Shown: one piece after another, positions 44,883 through 53,319 of the stretch
Layout of the letters: the number at the start of each line of letters is the position of its first letter
Numbering within the stretch: position 1 is the stretch's first letter
Source: DASYTH01 sp045806965
GTDB taxonomy: Bacteria; Actinomycetota; Actinomycetes; Mycobacteriales; Pseudonocardiaceae
NCBI GenBank assembly: GCA_045806965.1
Contig: JBJMIG010000001.1
Span: forward strand, 45,981 to 109,980
Length of the DNA stretch: 64,000 bases
Direction of reading: 5' to 3'
Program-made: the position numbers and the translations under genes
The notes under the pieces: generated by a model
What the model was told of the DNA's origin: nothing
The model's database searches: none
Seen by the model: only the letters and a program-made list of their open reading frames with translations

Positions 44883-45878
44883 TCAGGGCGCGGAGTCGCG
44901 GATCACCAGGGAGGTGGGCACGATCAGCGGGGCATCCGGAAGGGGGTCGCCGGCCAGGTGGGAGAGCAGCATCGCCGCCGCCGCCTCGCCCATTTCCCGG
45001 GAGGGCTGCCGGACGGTGGTGAGCGGCGGCTGGACGTGCGCCGCGACCGGGATGTCGTCGAAGCCGACGATCGCGACGTCGCCGGGAACAGCGCGGCCGA
45101 TTTCGCGCAGCCCGTCGAGCACCCCGACCGCGGTCAGGTCGTTGTGCGCGAACAGGCCGTCGAAGGCGACGCCGGAACCGAGCAGCTGGCGGATCGCGGC
45201 CAGCCCGCCCTGCCGGGTGAAGTCGCCCTCCACCAGCAGCCGCTCGTCGAACGCCACCCCGGCGTCGGCCAGCCCGACGCGAAACCCCGCGATGCGGTCC
45301 CTGGTGCAGCCGAACTCGGTCGGCCCGGAGATCATCGCCAGCCGGGTGCGTCCGGCGGCCAGCAGGTGCGCGGCGGCGTCCCGGGCGCCCTCCCGGTTGC
45401 TGGTCGCCACCGACGGGAAGCCCGGGTGGTAACCCCGGTCGTCGATCATCACCATGGGCAGCCCGGACTCGTGCAGCGTGGTGATGTAGCCCATCGCCTC
45501 CGGCGGTTCGATCAGCAGCAGCCCGTCGAAGGCGTTGGCCGACACGTGCCTGGCGAACTGGGTGAGCGAGTCGGCACCCCGGTTGACGGTGTTGAGCAGT
45601 AAGCCGTAGCCCTGCGCCTCGAGCACGTCGGCGACCCCCTGCAAGACGTCGCCGATCCATGGCCAGGTCAGGCTGGGCACCAGCATGCCGACCGTCTGGG
45701 TCCGCCCCCTGGCGAGGCCGACCGCCCGCGCGCTCGGCGCGTAGCCGGTCGCGGCGATAACCTCACGAACCCGGATCGCGGTGGCCGCGTCCACGTCCCC
45801 CTTGTTGTTCAGGACCCGGGACACGGTCGTCTTGCTCACCCGGGCCCGACGGGCAACCTCGGCGATCGTGACCCGCAT
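44883..45878 (-). CDS. LacI family transcriptional regulator
   Basis: The 331-residue repressor has a LacI helix-turn-helix at residues 4-24 (TIAEVARRARVSKTTVSRVL), the hinge with SARAVGLARGRTQTVGMLVPS, and a periplasmic-binding-protein sensor domain (MISGPTEFGCTRDRIAGFR, AIVGFDDIPVAAHVQPPLTTVRQP). It lies upstream of and parallel to the beta-helix gene and probably binds the tandem palindromes at 44735-44758. It may also act on the second importer promoter, which has a related site. Confidence 0.93.
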   Translation of the reverse strand: MRVTIAEVARRARVSKTTVSRVLNNKGDVDAATAIRVREVIAATGYAPSARAVGLARGRTQTVGMLVPSLTWPWIGDVLQGVADVLEAQGYGLLLNTVNRGADSLTQFARHVSANAFDGLLLIEPPEAMGYITTLHESGLPMVMIDDRGYHPGFPSVATSNREGARDAAAHLLAAGRTRLAMISGPTEFGCTRDRIAGFRVGLADAGVAFDERLLVEGDFTRQGGLAAIRQLLGSGVAFDGLFAHNDLTAVGVLDGLREIGRAVPGDVAIVGFDDIPVAAHVQPPLTTVRQPSREMGEAAAAMLLSHLAGDPLPDAPLIVPTSLVIRDSAP

Positions 45879-46013
45879 GCTCCCCGCCTCGAAGTCCGGA
45901 CTGCGAGATCAGGATAGTGGCATCGGCGGTCCAGCCCCGGCAGGACGAGCCGACCGGCTCAATCCGGCCAACCGGCAGCTGCGGTTCCCGCCGGGAAGTG
46001 GCAGCCTGATGGG

Positions 46014-47189
46014 GTGAACGGCCAGGACGGCCTGCGCACCACCCGCCGCCGCGTGCGGACCGGGGCGTTGGTGGCCGTGTTGCTGGCCGGACTGGCAATT
46101 CCGCTGCTGCGCCACCAGCTCGGGCCCGCGCCGGACGAGCCGCCGGGCCCGGCTCCGGCCCCGGTCGGTCCGGACGTCGGCCGGAGCGAGCAGCCGATCG
46201 TCTACGACGTGGACCTGGTCGACGAGCAGCACGGGTTCGCGCTCTGGGGGCGGTGCACCAACGGCCGGGACTACCGCTGCGAGCGCAAGCTGCTGACCAC
46301 GACGGACGGAGTCGTCTGGAACGCGCACCAGTTCGAGTCCGGCCGGCCGGACGGCCTGTCCGGCCGGGTGATCGCGATCAGTCCCGGCCGGGTGGTGCTG
46401 ACCGGGCTCGACGCCGCCGACCGCCGGCTGTACAGCGCCGACAACGGGCAGACCTGGCAGCCCGTCTCGGCGACGCCGCAGCAGACCGTCACCCAGCTCC
46501 CGTCCGACGCGATCTTGGAGACCAGGTGCGTGGACACCGTGCACGACCTGGGTGAGTGCCGCAACCGGCGGGTGGTGGTCACCATGCCCGACTCGGGCCG
46601 GCGTGCGTGGCTGGCCGATCCGCCCGGGCTGGACGCGCCCGCGCCGCGGCAGCGTGCCGCGGCGGACGGGAGTTGGTGGGTGTCGGGCAAGGAGCCGGCG
46701 ACCGGGCGGTGGGCCGCGGCGGCCAGCCGCGACGCCGGCCGGTCCTGGACGGTGACCGTGCTGCCGGTGCCGCCCGAGCTGATGCTGGATCGGTTGTCGC
46801 TGGCCGGCTCCGGCCGGGAGGTCTATGCCCTGGGCATCGGCTCGCTGGTCGGCGCGATGGAGCCGAACAACCTGCTGGCGATCTTCGGGAGCACGGACGG
46901 CGGGCACACCTGGGCGCAGACCTGGCGGGCGGACGGGCGGCCCCCGCGCACCCTCGGCGGCGAGGCGATCGTCACCGCGGACGGCGCGCTGTACGTGCCG
47001 CCGGCCGACGTCGGTCCCGGCTACCGCAGCCGGGACGGCGGCCACAGCTTCGACGTGGCGCTGGACGGTCCCCGCCTCACCTCGGTGCGCCACACCCGCG
47101 GCGGCTACCTCGCGGTCCCCACCGACCACCCCGGCCGTTACCTCAGCTCGCCGGACGGCGTGCGGTGGTCGGACGTGCCCCTGCCGTGA
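46014..47189 (+). CDS. Membrane-anchored BNR/sialidase-like beta-propeller protein
   Basis: This 391-residue protein has a basic N-terminus and one membrane helix (about residues 17-30), a Pro-rich linker (PDEPPGPAPAPVGPD) and an extracellular region with BNR/Asp-box repeats: SADNGQTW, SRDAGRSW, STDGGHTW, SRDGGHSF and SSPDGVRW. Asp-box propellers occur in sialidases and photosystem-assembly-like proteins; no sialidase catalytic residues are evident. The GTG at 46014 is assumed. Function unknown. Confidence 0.75.
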   Translation: MNGQDGLRTTRRRVRTGALVAVLLAGLAIPLLRHQLGPAPDEPPGPAPAPVGPDVGRSEQPIVYDVDLVDEQHGFALWGRCTNGRDYRCERKLLTTTDGVVWNAHQFESGRPDGLSGRVIAISPGRVVLTGLDAADRRLYSADNGQTWQPVSATPQQTVTQLPSDAILETRCVDTVHDLGECRNRRVVVTMPDSGRRAWLADPPGLDAPAPRQRAAADGSWWVSGKEPATGRWAAAASRDAGRSWTVTVLPVPPELMLDRLSLAGSGREVYALGIGSLVGAMEPNNLLAIFGSTDGGHTWAQTWRADGRPPRTLGGEAIVTADGALYVPPADVGPGYRSRDGGHSFDVALDGPRLTSVRHTRGGYLAVPTDHPGRYLSSPDGVRWSDVPLP

Positions 47190-47283
47190 GCCGCGCGGGA
47201 GGCGGCGGGCTGGATCGACCGATGAGTTCCGCCCGGGCGGTCGTCTCAATCTGCACAGGAACCGACAACCGGAGGCGAAACCG

Positions 47284-47799
47284 ATGACCGAGCGCGAGCC
47301 CGTCGAGGTGACCAACTTGGACCGGTACGGAAACGCGGCGCTGCCGTGGAGCCGGCCGAGCGAGCAGTTTGCCGGTGCGACGGGACCGGACCTGGCGTAC
47401 TTCCTCAGTACCTGTGGCCACGACGGCCGGCCGCACTCGACCGGGATCGGCGCGCTCTGGGACGACGGCGATCTCTATTTCGTCAGCGGGCCGGGGACGC
47501 GCAAGTCCCGCAACCTCGCGGCCAACCCGGCGTGCGCGGTCTCGGTGCGGCTGCGTGGAATCGACCTGGTCCTCGAGGGCGAGGCGGTGCGAGTGACCGA
47601 GCCGGCCACGCTGGAGCGGCTGGCCGCCCGATACCGGGACGGTGGGTGGCCGGCCGAGGTGTCCGGCGCCGCGTTCACCGCCCCGTTCAACGCCCCGAGT
47701 GCCGGTCCGCCGCCCTGGCAGCTCTACCGGTTGGTGCAGCGGACGGCATTCGGCGTGGCCACCGAGGAGCCGCACGGCGCGACCCGCTGGCGCTTCTGA
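47284..47799 (+). CDS. Pyridoxamine 5'-phosphate oxidase-like (PPOX/FDOR) flavoprotein
   Basis: The 171-residue split-barrel protein has LAYFLSTCGHDGRPHSTGIGALWDDGDLYFVSGPGTRKSRNLAANPACAVSVR, the usual FMN/F420-binding region of PPOX-like proteins. It has no clear pyridoxal-site signature, so it belongs to the broad FDOR group (FMN or F420 oxidoreductases). GGAGGCGAAACCG precedes the ATG. An LLM-type F420 enzyme is encoded at 55382, so F420 use by the cell is likely. Confidence 0.87.
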   Translation: MTEREPVEVTNLDRYGNAALPWSRPSEQFAGATGPDLAYFLSTCGHDGRPHSTGIGALWDDGDLYFVSGPGTRKSRNLAANPACAVSVRLRGIDLVLEGEAVRVTEPATLERLAARYRDGGWPAEVSGAAFTAPFNAPSAGPPPWQLYRLVQRTAFGVATEEPHGATRWRF

Positions 47800-47892
47800 T
47801 CAATTTGTTACCCCTTTCGGGGGCCTACCCGTAACTCCGGCGGCATTCCCACCGAGCTAGTAGGCATCGTCGCCTGATGAGAGGGAGTGGAC

Positions 47893-48672
47893 ATGCGTTA
47901 TCGTCCGATTGGCACCGATGCGGAGGATCAGCGGCTCGGCCGTTTCATTCCCGATGACTGGCGTCACGTCGAGCGTTACCCGATCACCGCGTTGGCTCCC
48001 GAGGCGCGGCCCAGCCGTACTCCGGTGGTGATCGGGGTGAACTGGTACCGGGAGTTCGACCAACCGGAGAAGGACGCGACCAGTGGCGAGTTCTTCATCG
48101 CGAAAGGCGGGGCGAAGTCGCTCACGCAGGTTCGCGGCGGCCACTGTGTGTGCCTGGAGCCGGGTGGGTCGCAGGACAAGGACCGCAACTACTCGTTCTA
48201 CAACCAGGGTCAGGAAGGTGCCTGCGTCGGATTCGGCTGGTCGCGCTGCATGACCCTGCTCAACCACGGCCAGTACTACGCCGCGCGCTGGTTGTGGGAT
48301 CGCTCCAAGGAGCAGGACGAGTGGCCGGAGACCAAGCCGGGCGACAACAACGGCACGTCGGTCCGCGCCGCCGCCGAGGTCCTTGTGGCGAAGGGTCATG
48401 TGGACTGGAAGAAGGCGTTCGCCGACGACGACTACCTGACCCGCGGCGGCTACGAGGCCGATCTCAAGGATGGGCTCGCGGTGTTCCGCTGGGCGAAGAC
48501 CGTCGACGACGTGCACAAGGCACTCGGCAACGAGCGGGCCGACGCACTCGGAGCGGTGCCGATTCTCAATTCCTGGGGGCCCGGTTATCCGCACCGCACC
48601 TATCTGCCCGATGAGGTACTGCAACGGTTGATCGACGAGGACGGCGAGGTCGCCATTCCGACCGACCGTTGA
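47893..48672 (+). CDS. Permuted papain-like cysteine peptidase family protein
   Basis: The 259-residue cytosolic protein has the papain-like elements in a changed order. PVVIGVNWYREFDQP and a His motif RGGHCVCLEP (H84) come first, then the Gln/Cys motif YNQGQEGACVGFGWSRC (Q105 or Q107, C111), then NGTSVRAAAEVL, and last the Asn-Trp motif LNSWGPGY (N226). In usual phage and bacterial C1 peptidases the His block lies between the RWA..DDV segment and the NSWG strand. The ATG at 47893 follows GAGGG. Substrate unknown; all catalytic positions are present. Confidence 0.75.
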   Translation: MRYRPIGTDAEDQRLGRFIPDDWRHVERYPITALAPEARPSRTPVVIGVNWYREFDQPEKDATSGEFFIAKGGAKSLTQVRGGHCVCLEPGGSQDKDRNYSFYNQGQEGACVGFGWSRCMTLLNHGQYYAARWLWDRSKEQDEWPETKPGDNNGTSVRAAAEVLVAKGHVDWKKAFADDDYLTRGGYEADLKDGLAVFRWAKTVDDVHKALGNERADALGAVPILNSWGPGYPHRTYLPDEVLQRLIDEDGEVAIPTDR

Positions 48673-48673
48673 G

Positions 48674-49612
48674 TCAGCTGGTCGTGTAGGAAACCCTGGT
48701 GTACGGCGCGTTGCACTGGGGTGAGCACTGGCTGGGCAGGGCGAAGGTGTAGACGCGGCCACCATTGACCAATGCGTCGTTCACGTCTCGCACCCTGATC
48801 TGGAACTGGGTTCCCATGGTCGCGGTCGGGGCGAGAATGTAGGACTGGCCCATGTCGCCGTTCATCTTCGCCGCCTGCCAGGTGCCGCCCGCGAAGTAGT
48901 CCACGCCGTGGATGCCGTTGGCCAGGTGTGAGATGGACACGGCGCCCCACCAGGTCTGCGCCCCTTGCAGGAACCCGATCGCGAGATCGCCGGTGTAGTT
49001 CGGCGCGGGCACGAACGACCAGGACACGTGCCGGTTGTTCCAGTTGTTCGGGAACAGGTCGCCGACCGGGACGCCACCGCGCAGGAACCGGTTGAGCGAG
49101 TCCTTGGCCAGGTCGAGGTGGTTCGGGTCGTCTCGACACCAGGCGTTGGCGTCCCCGCAGCTGTCCGCGACCAGCATGGTCAGTGCGGCGCCGTTGAAAC
49201 TGTCGGAGACCCAGGAACCGTTGCGGCAGAACGGTTGGTTCGGCGCGCCGTCGTTGGTCCCGGTGCACCGGTCACCGATCGTCACCTGTACGTACCGGCC
49301 GCAGTTGCGTCCGTTGTCCCACAGCCCGATCTTGCCGGCCTGCGCGGGCGGAATGGGCCGGGGGTAGAAGTTGTAGTCGCGCGGCGTGTTGAACACGTTG
49401 AGCGCGACGAAGTCCTGGCTGTCCAGCGCCGGCTGGGGGAGCCCACAGCCGCCGTAGGGCTGGCCGAGCCCGTCGAAGTGGGTCGCGTTCCCGGTGACAG
49501 CTTCGGCCGCGGGCGCGCCCGTCGCCGGCACCGGGAACGCCGCCGCCAGCAGTGCGGCGCAGGTCAGCAGGGCAGCCCGAGCGAGCCGCCGCCGACGGCG
49601 ATGAACCACCAT
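48674..49612 (-). CDS. Secreted bacterial expansin-like protein
   Basis: The 312-residue protein has a signal peptide ending near GAPAAEA. A double-psi beta-barrel domain follows (NATHFDGLGQPYGGCGLP, LWDNGRNCGRYVQVTIGDRC, SWVSDSFNGAALTMLVADSCG, HLDLAKDSLNRFL), then a second beta domain like CBM63 (WWGAVSISHLANGIHG, RVRDVNDALVNGGRVYTF). Expansins loosen cellulose-hemicellulose contacts without hydrolysis. The ATG at 49612 is preferred over the TTG at 49618 because AGGGGA is correctly spaced. A CebR box 37 bp upstream links it to cellulose use. Confidence 0.85.
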   Translation of the reverse strand: MVVHRRRRRLARAALLTCAALLAAAFPVPATGAPAAEAVTGNATHFDGLGQPYGGCGLPQPALDSQDFVALNVFNTPRDYNFYPRPIPPAQAGKIGLWDNGRNCGRYVQVTIGDRCTGTNDGAPNQPFCRNGSWVSDSFNGAALTMLVADSCGDANAWCRDDPNHLDLAKDSLNRFLRGGVPVGDLFPNNWNNRHVSWSFVPAPNYTGDLAIGFLQGAQTWWGAVSISHLANGIHGVDYFAGGTWQAAKMNGDMGQSYILAPTATMGTQFQIRVRDVNDALVNGGRVYTFALPSQCSPQCNAPYTRVSYTTS

Positions 49613-49648
49613 GTTCAATCCCCTGTTCAGCCCTGTGGTTAGTCTGAC

Positions 49649-49662
49649 TGGGAGCGCTCCCA
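49649..49662. promoter_or_regulatory. CebR/CelR operator (TGGGAGCGCTCCCA)
   Basis: This perfect 14-bp palindrome is identical to the CebR/CelR box that controls cello-oligosaccharide uptake and cellulase genes in Streptomyces and Thermobifida. It lies between the divergent expansin and second importer genes. The matching CebR gene is not in the window unless the LacI at 44883 fills that role. Confidence 0.85.
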
Positions 49663-49686
49663 GAATATCGGTTAAGGTCCTGGCCC

Positions 49687-49707
49687 GCTAGTGCTCTTGG
49701 CACTAGC
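49687..49707. promoter_or_regulatory. Second palindrome in the expansin-importer promoter
   Basis: GCTAGTGC-N5-GCACTAGC is a perfect 8-bp inverted repeat, 47 bp before the binding-protein start. The binder is unknown. Confidence 0.55.
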
Positions 49708-49724
49708 CTCGGAACCAGACTGAA

Positions 49725-49736
49725 CCGGTTAACCGG
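49725..49736. promoter_or_regulatory. Third palindrome in the expansin-importer promoter
   Basis: CCGGTTAACCGG is a perfect 12-bp palindrome 18 bp before the binding-protein ATG. Its GAACCGGTT half resembles the GGAACCGGTTCC operators at 44735-44758, so the LacI regulator might bind both. Confidence 0.5.
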
Positions 49737-49753
49737 ACAGGGAGGTCCCCACC

Positions 49754-51412
49754 ATGACTGGTCTGACAGTGCGCCGGCGAACGGCATTACTCGCGGCCGC
49801 CTTGACCGTGGTGCTCACCGCCGCCGGCTGCGGCGATGCGGTTACCCCGGCGAGCGGGGCGAACCCCCTGCTCACGGTGTACAACGGAGCGAGCGGCCAG
49901 TTCACGCTGAACTTCAACCCGTTCGCTCCGGTGCCGCTCGGTCCGACCCGCGGCATGATCTACGAGACGCTGATGTTCGTGAACCTGGCCAAGGCCAGCG
50001 ACGTTCGGCCGCACCTCGCGGAGAGCTACGAATGGGGCTCGGACGGCAAGTCGCTCACCTTCACCATCCGCAAGGGGGTGAAGTGGTCCGACGGCAAGCC
50101 GCTGACCGCCGACGACGTGGCGTTCGTCTTCAACCTGAACAAGGACAACGCGAAGGTCAACACCGCGTCGGTGCCGTACGCGGGCGCGACCGCGACCGAC
50201 GAGACGCACGTGACGGTCACCTTCACCCGAGCCGCGTACACCTACTTCTGGTACGTGGCCGGCAAGACGTTCATCGTGCCCAAGCACATCTGGACCGGGG
50301 TCGCCGATCCGGCCACCGACACCAACGGCAACCCGGTCGGCTCCGGGCCGTACAAGGTCAAACAGTTCAGCGCGCAGAGCATCGACCTCGAGAAGAACCC
50401 GGACTACTGGCAGGCCGGCAAACCGAAGATCAACAACATTCGGTTCGTCAGCTTCACCGGCAACGAGGCGGCGCTCAACGGGTTGCTGGCCAACCAGATC
50501 GACTGGGAGGGGGGGTTCATCGCCGACATCGACAAGGTCTACGTCGCGCGCAACCCGAGCGCCAACAAATACCTCAACACCCCGCAGTTCATCACCGTGT
50601 TCGTGGCCAACCTCGACCAGGGTCCGGCGAGTGATCCGGCCGTGCGCAAGGCGATCTACGCCGCGATCGACCGCGACCAGGTGAACAAGCTCTCGTTCAG
50701 CGGCTACGACACCCCCGCGTCGCCCGGCCTGCTGCTGCAGCCGCGGGACCAGAAGTGGGCCACCTCCGACGTGCCGGCCAGCACCCCGGCGCCCGATCCG
50801 GCCAAGGCGGAGGACCTGCTCAAGCAGGCCGGCTACGCCAAGGGTGGCGACGGCATCTACGCCGGTTCCAAGGGAAAGCTGTCCATCAAGGTCAAGGTGG
50901 TTTCCGGGTACAGCGACTGGATCAGCGCACTCCAGGTGATGAAGCAGCAGCTGGCCAAGATCGGCATCGAGCTGCAACCCCAGGAGGAGTCGAAGAACGC
51001 CTACGACACCGACATGGAGAACGGCACGTTCGACATGGTGGTCACCAACATCTACGGCGGCCCGGAGCCGTACTACCTGTACAACGACTTCCTCAACAGC
51101 GCCAACACCAAACCGGTCGGCCAGCGGGCGCTGCACAACTTCGCCCGGTTCCGCAGCGCGGCGGTGGACCAGGCACTGGTCACCATCGGCGCGACCAACG
51201 ACGAGGCAACCAAGAAACAGGCCTATGCCACCATCCAGCGCGAGGCGGCCGGCCAACTGCCGTACATCCCGATCGGGCAGTCGAGCACGCTGACCGAGTT
51301 CAACGGCGGCAAGTTCAAGGGCTGGCCCACGATGGACAACCTGTACGCACTGCCGATGCCGTTCACCGAGCCGGACCTCGGCATCGTGGTGGCCAACCTC
51401 GAGCCCGCCTGA
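49754..51412 (+). CDS. Extracellular solute-binding protein family 5 (lipoprotein), importer 2
   Basis: The 552-residue lipoprotein has a signal peptide ending TAAGC (lipid Cys near residue 26) and family 5 motifs GVKWSDGKPLTADDVAFVFNLN and NPVGSGPYKVKQF. It resembles the importer 1 binding protein over its length but is clearly diverged. GGGAGG precedes the ATG. It starts a five-gene operon with two permeases and two ATPases. The CebR box in its promoter makes cello-oligosaccharides the likely ligand. Confidence 0.93.
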   Translation: MTGLTVRRRTALLAAALTVVLTAAGCGDAVTPASGANPLLTVYNGASGQFTLNFNPFAPVPLGPTRGMIYETLMFVNLAKASDVRPHLAESYEWGSDGKSLTFTIRKGVKWSDGKPLTADDVAFVFNLNKDNAKVNTASVPYAGATATDETHVTVTFTRAAYTYFWYVAGKTFIVPKHIWTGVADPATDTNGNPVGSGPYKVKQFSAQSIDLEKNPDYWQAGKPKINNIRFVSFTGNEAALNGLLANQIDWEGGFIADIDKVYVARNPSANKYLNTPQFITVFVANLDQGPASDPAVRKAIYAAIDRDQVNKLSFSGYDTPASPGLLLQPRDQKWATSDVPASTPAPDPAKAEDLLKQAGYAKGGDGIYAGSKGKLSIKVKVVSGYSDWISALQVMKQQLAKIGIELQPQEESKNAYDTDMENGTFDMVVTNIYGGPEPYYLYNDFLNSANTKPVGQRALHNFARFRSAAVDQALVTIGATNDEATKKQAYATIQREAAGQLPYIPIGQSSTLTEFNGGKFKGWPTMDNLYALPMPFTEPDLGIVVANLEPA

Positions 51413-51421
51413 TCCGGCGAC

Positions 51422-52408
51422 ATGCGCTACCTGCGCCGGAAGCTGGTTTTCTACCTGGTCGCCGCGTGGGCCGCGGTCACCGTGAACTTCGCGGTGCCGC
51501 GGCTCATGCCGGGTAGCCCGGTCGACGGACTGCTGCGCCACATGGAGCAGGCCGGCGGCGGGGTCATGACCCCGGAGACCCGGCACTCCGTGGAACTGCT
51601 GCTCGGCTACGGCGCCGACCAGCCGTGGTGGCAGCAGTACCTCGGCTATCTCGGCAGCCTGGCCCGGGGCGATCTCGGGGTGTCGGTGACCTACTTCCCG
51701 TCCTCGGTCTCGCAGGTGCTGGCCCAGTCGCTGCCCTGGACCGTGGTGCTGATCGGGGTGTCCACGCTGCTCGCGTTCGTGCTGGGCATCGGGCTCGGGG
51801 TGGTGGCCGGTTGGCGGCGCGGCACCTGGCTGGACTCGGTGCTGCCGGCGACCACCTTCCTGGCCGCCATCCCGTACTTCTGGCTCGCGCTGATCCTGCT
51901 GTTCCTGTTCGGACTGACGCTGCGCGTGGTGCCGATCTCCGGTGGCTACGACTACGACACCCACATCGGCTTCAACGCGCCGTTCCTTGGCTCCGCGGTG
52001 GCGCACGCGCTGCTGCCCGCGGCCACCATCGTGATCAGCTCGGTGGCCGGCTGGTTGATGGGCATGCGCAACATGATGGTGTCCACCATGGCCGAGGACT
52101 ACGTGCTCACCGCGGAGGCCAAGGGACTGCGCCCGCGCCGGGTGATGCTGATCTACGCGGCCCGCAACGCGGTGATCCCCAGCATCACCGGGTTCGCCAT
52201 CTCACTCGGCTTCGTGGTGAGCGGGTCGCTGGTGACGGAGGTGGTGTTCTCCTATCCCGGGGTGGGGTTCGCGCTCCTCCAGGCGGTGCAGTCCAACGAC
52301 TATCCGCTGATGCAGGCCATCTTCCTGGTGATCACGCTGGCGGTGCTCGGCGCGAACCTGCTGGTGGACCTGCTGCACGCGGTGATCGATCCCAGAACGA
52401 GGCACTAA
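51422..52408 (+). CDS. ABC importer permease, OppB/DppB type, importer 2
   Basis: This 328-residue permease begins MRYLRRKLVFYLVAAWAAVTVNF and PRLMPGSPVDGLL, has about six membrane segments and the EAA loop AEAKGLRPRRVMLIYAARNAVIP. It is closely similar to the importer 1 counterpart, including GWRRGTWLDSVLPATTFLAAIPYFW, so the two operons probably arose by duplication. It lies 9 bp after the binding-protein stop. Confidence 0.93.
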   Translation: MRYLRRKLVFYLVAAWAAVTVNFAVPRLMPGSPVDGLLRHMEQAGGGVMTPETRHSVELLLGYGADQPWWQQYLGYLGSLARGDLGVSVTYFPSSVSQVLAQSLPWTVVLIGVSTLLAFVLGIGLGVVAGWRRGTWLDSVLPATTFLAAIPYFWLALILLFLFGLTLRVVPISGGYDYDTHIGFNAPFLGSAVAHALLPAATIVISSVAGWLMGMRNMMVSTMAEDYVLTAEAKGLRPRRVMLIYAARNAVIPSITGFAISLGFVVSGSLVTEVVFSYPGVGFALLQAVQSNDYPLMQAIFLVITLAVLGANLLVDLLHAVIDPRTRH

Positions 52409-52425
52409 ATGACGAGGTGCAGTCG

Positions 52426-53319
52426 ATGAGTATCAGCGCACTCGCCGTGCCGGAACTGGCCGGCCCGGCACGGCAGCAGCGTCGCCGCTGGCGCCCGCCG
52501 AGATCCGGGAAGTTGCTTGCCGGCCTGGTGATCGTGGTCTTCTTCCTGCTGCTCGGCTTCGTCGGCCCGCTGTTGACCGGCGATCCCAACGCGATCAGCA
52601 ACGACGGGCTGACCGCGCCGTCCGCCCACCACTGGCTGGGCACCACGCAGAGCGGGCAGGACGTGCTGGCCCAGTTGCTCGCCGGCGCTCGCGGCTCGAT
52701 CACCATCGGGTTCCTGATCGGTGTGCTCGCCACCGTGCTCTCGGTGCTGGTCGGGGTGACCGGCGGCTACCTCGGCGGTCGGATCGACGAGTCGTTCTCC
52801 CTGTTCACCAACGTGATCCTGGTGATTCCCGGCCTGCCCCTGGTGATCATAGTGACCGACTACATCGCCGAGCGTGGCGTGCTCACGGTCGCGCTCACCA
52901 TCACCATCACCAGTTGGGCGGCCTCCGCCCGGGTGCTGCGCGCCCAGACGTTGTCGTTGCGGGAGCGGGACTACGTGCGCGCGGCGCGGGCCAGCGGGGA
53001 GCGCGGCTGGCGGATCATCCTGGTGGAGATCCTGCCCAACCTGCTGCCGGTGATCGCCTCCCAGTTCATCTTCGCGATCATCTTCGGCATCCTGTCCGAG
53101 GCCGCGCTGTCCTTCCTCGGCCTCGGTGGTTCGGACCACCTGACCTGGGGGACCATGCTCTACTTCTCCTGGAACGCCCAGGCGCTCGCGCTCGGCGCCT
53201 GGTGGTGGTTCGTGCCACCCGGCCTGGCCATCGCGCTGCTCGGGTCCGGCCTTTCCCTGATCAACTTCAGCTTCGACGAGGTCATCAACCCGAGGTTGCG
53301 AACGGCGGCCGCGTCATGA
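52426..53319 (+). CDS. ABC importer permease, OppC/DppC type, importer 2
   Basis: The 297-residue permease starts MSISALAVPELAGPARQQRR and has the OppC lead HHWLGTTQSGQDVLAQLLAG, six membrane segments and the EAA loop ARASGERGWRIILVEILPN. GACGAGGTG precedes the ATG at 52426. The last codons overlap the ATPase start (ATGA). Confidence 0.92.
   Translation: MSISALAVPELAGPARQQRRRWRPPRSGKLLAGLVIVVFFLLLGFVGPLLTGDPNAISNDGLTAPSAHHWLGTTQSGQDVLAQLLAGARGSITIGFLIGVLATVLSVLVGVTGGYLGGRIDESFSLFTNVILVIPGLPLVIIVTDYIAERGVLTVALTITITSWAASARVLRAQTLSLRERDYVRAARASGERGWRIILVEILPNLLPVIASQFIFAIIFGILSEAALSFLGLGGSDHLTWGTMLYFSWNAQALALGAWWWFVPPGLAIALLGSGLSLINFSFDEVINPRLRTAAAS

Noticed and set aside
42472..45432. A 986-residue open frame on the plus strand opposite the beta-helix and LacI genes.
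   Set aside because: It is a GC-rich shadow of recognised minus-strand genes, has low-complexity Arg/Gly/Val-rich composition and no known domain.
49787..52006. A 739-residue minus-strand open frame across importer 2.
   Set aside because: It covers the clear family 5 binding protein and permease genes in antisense and has no recognisable motif.
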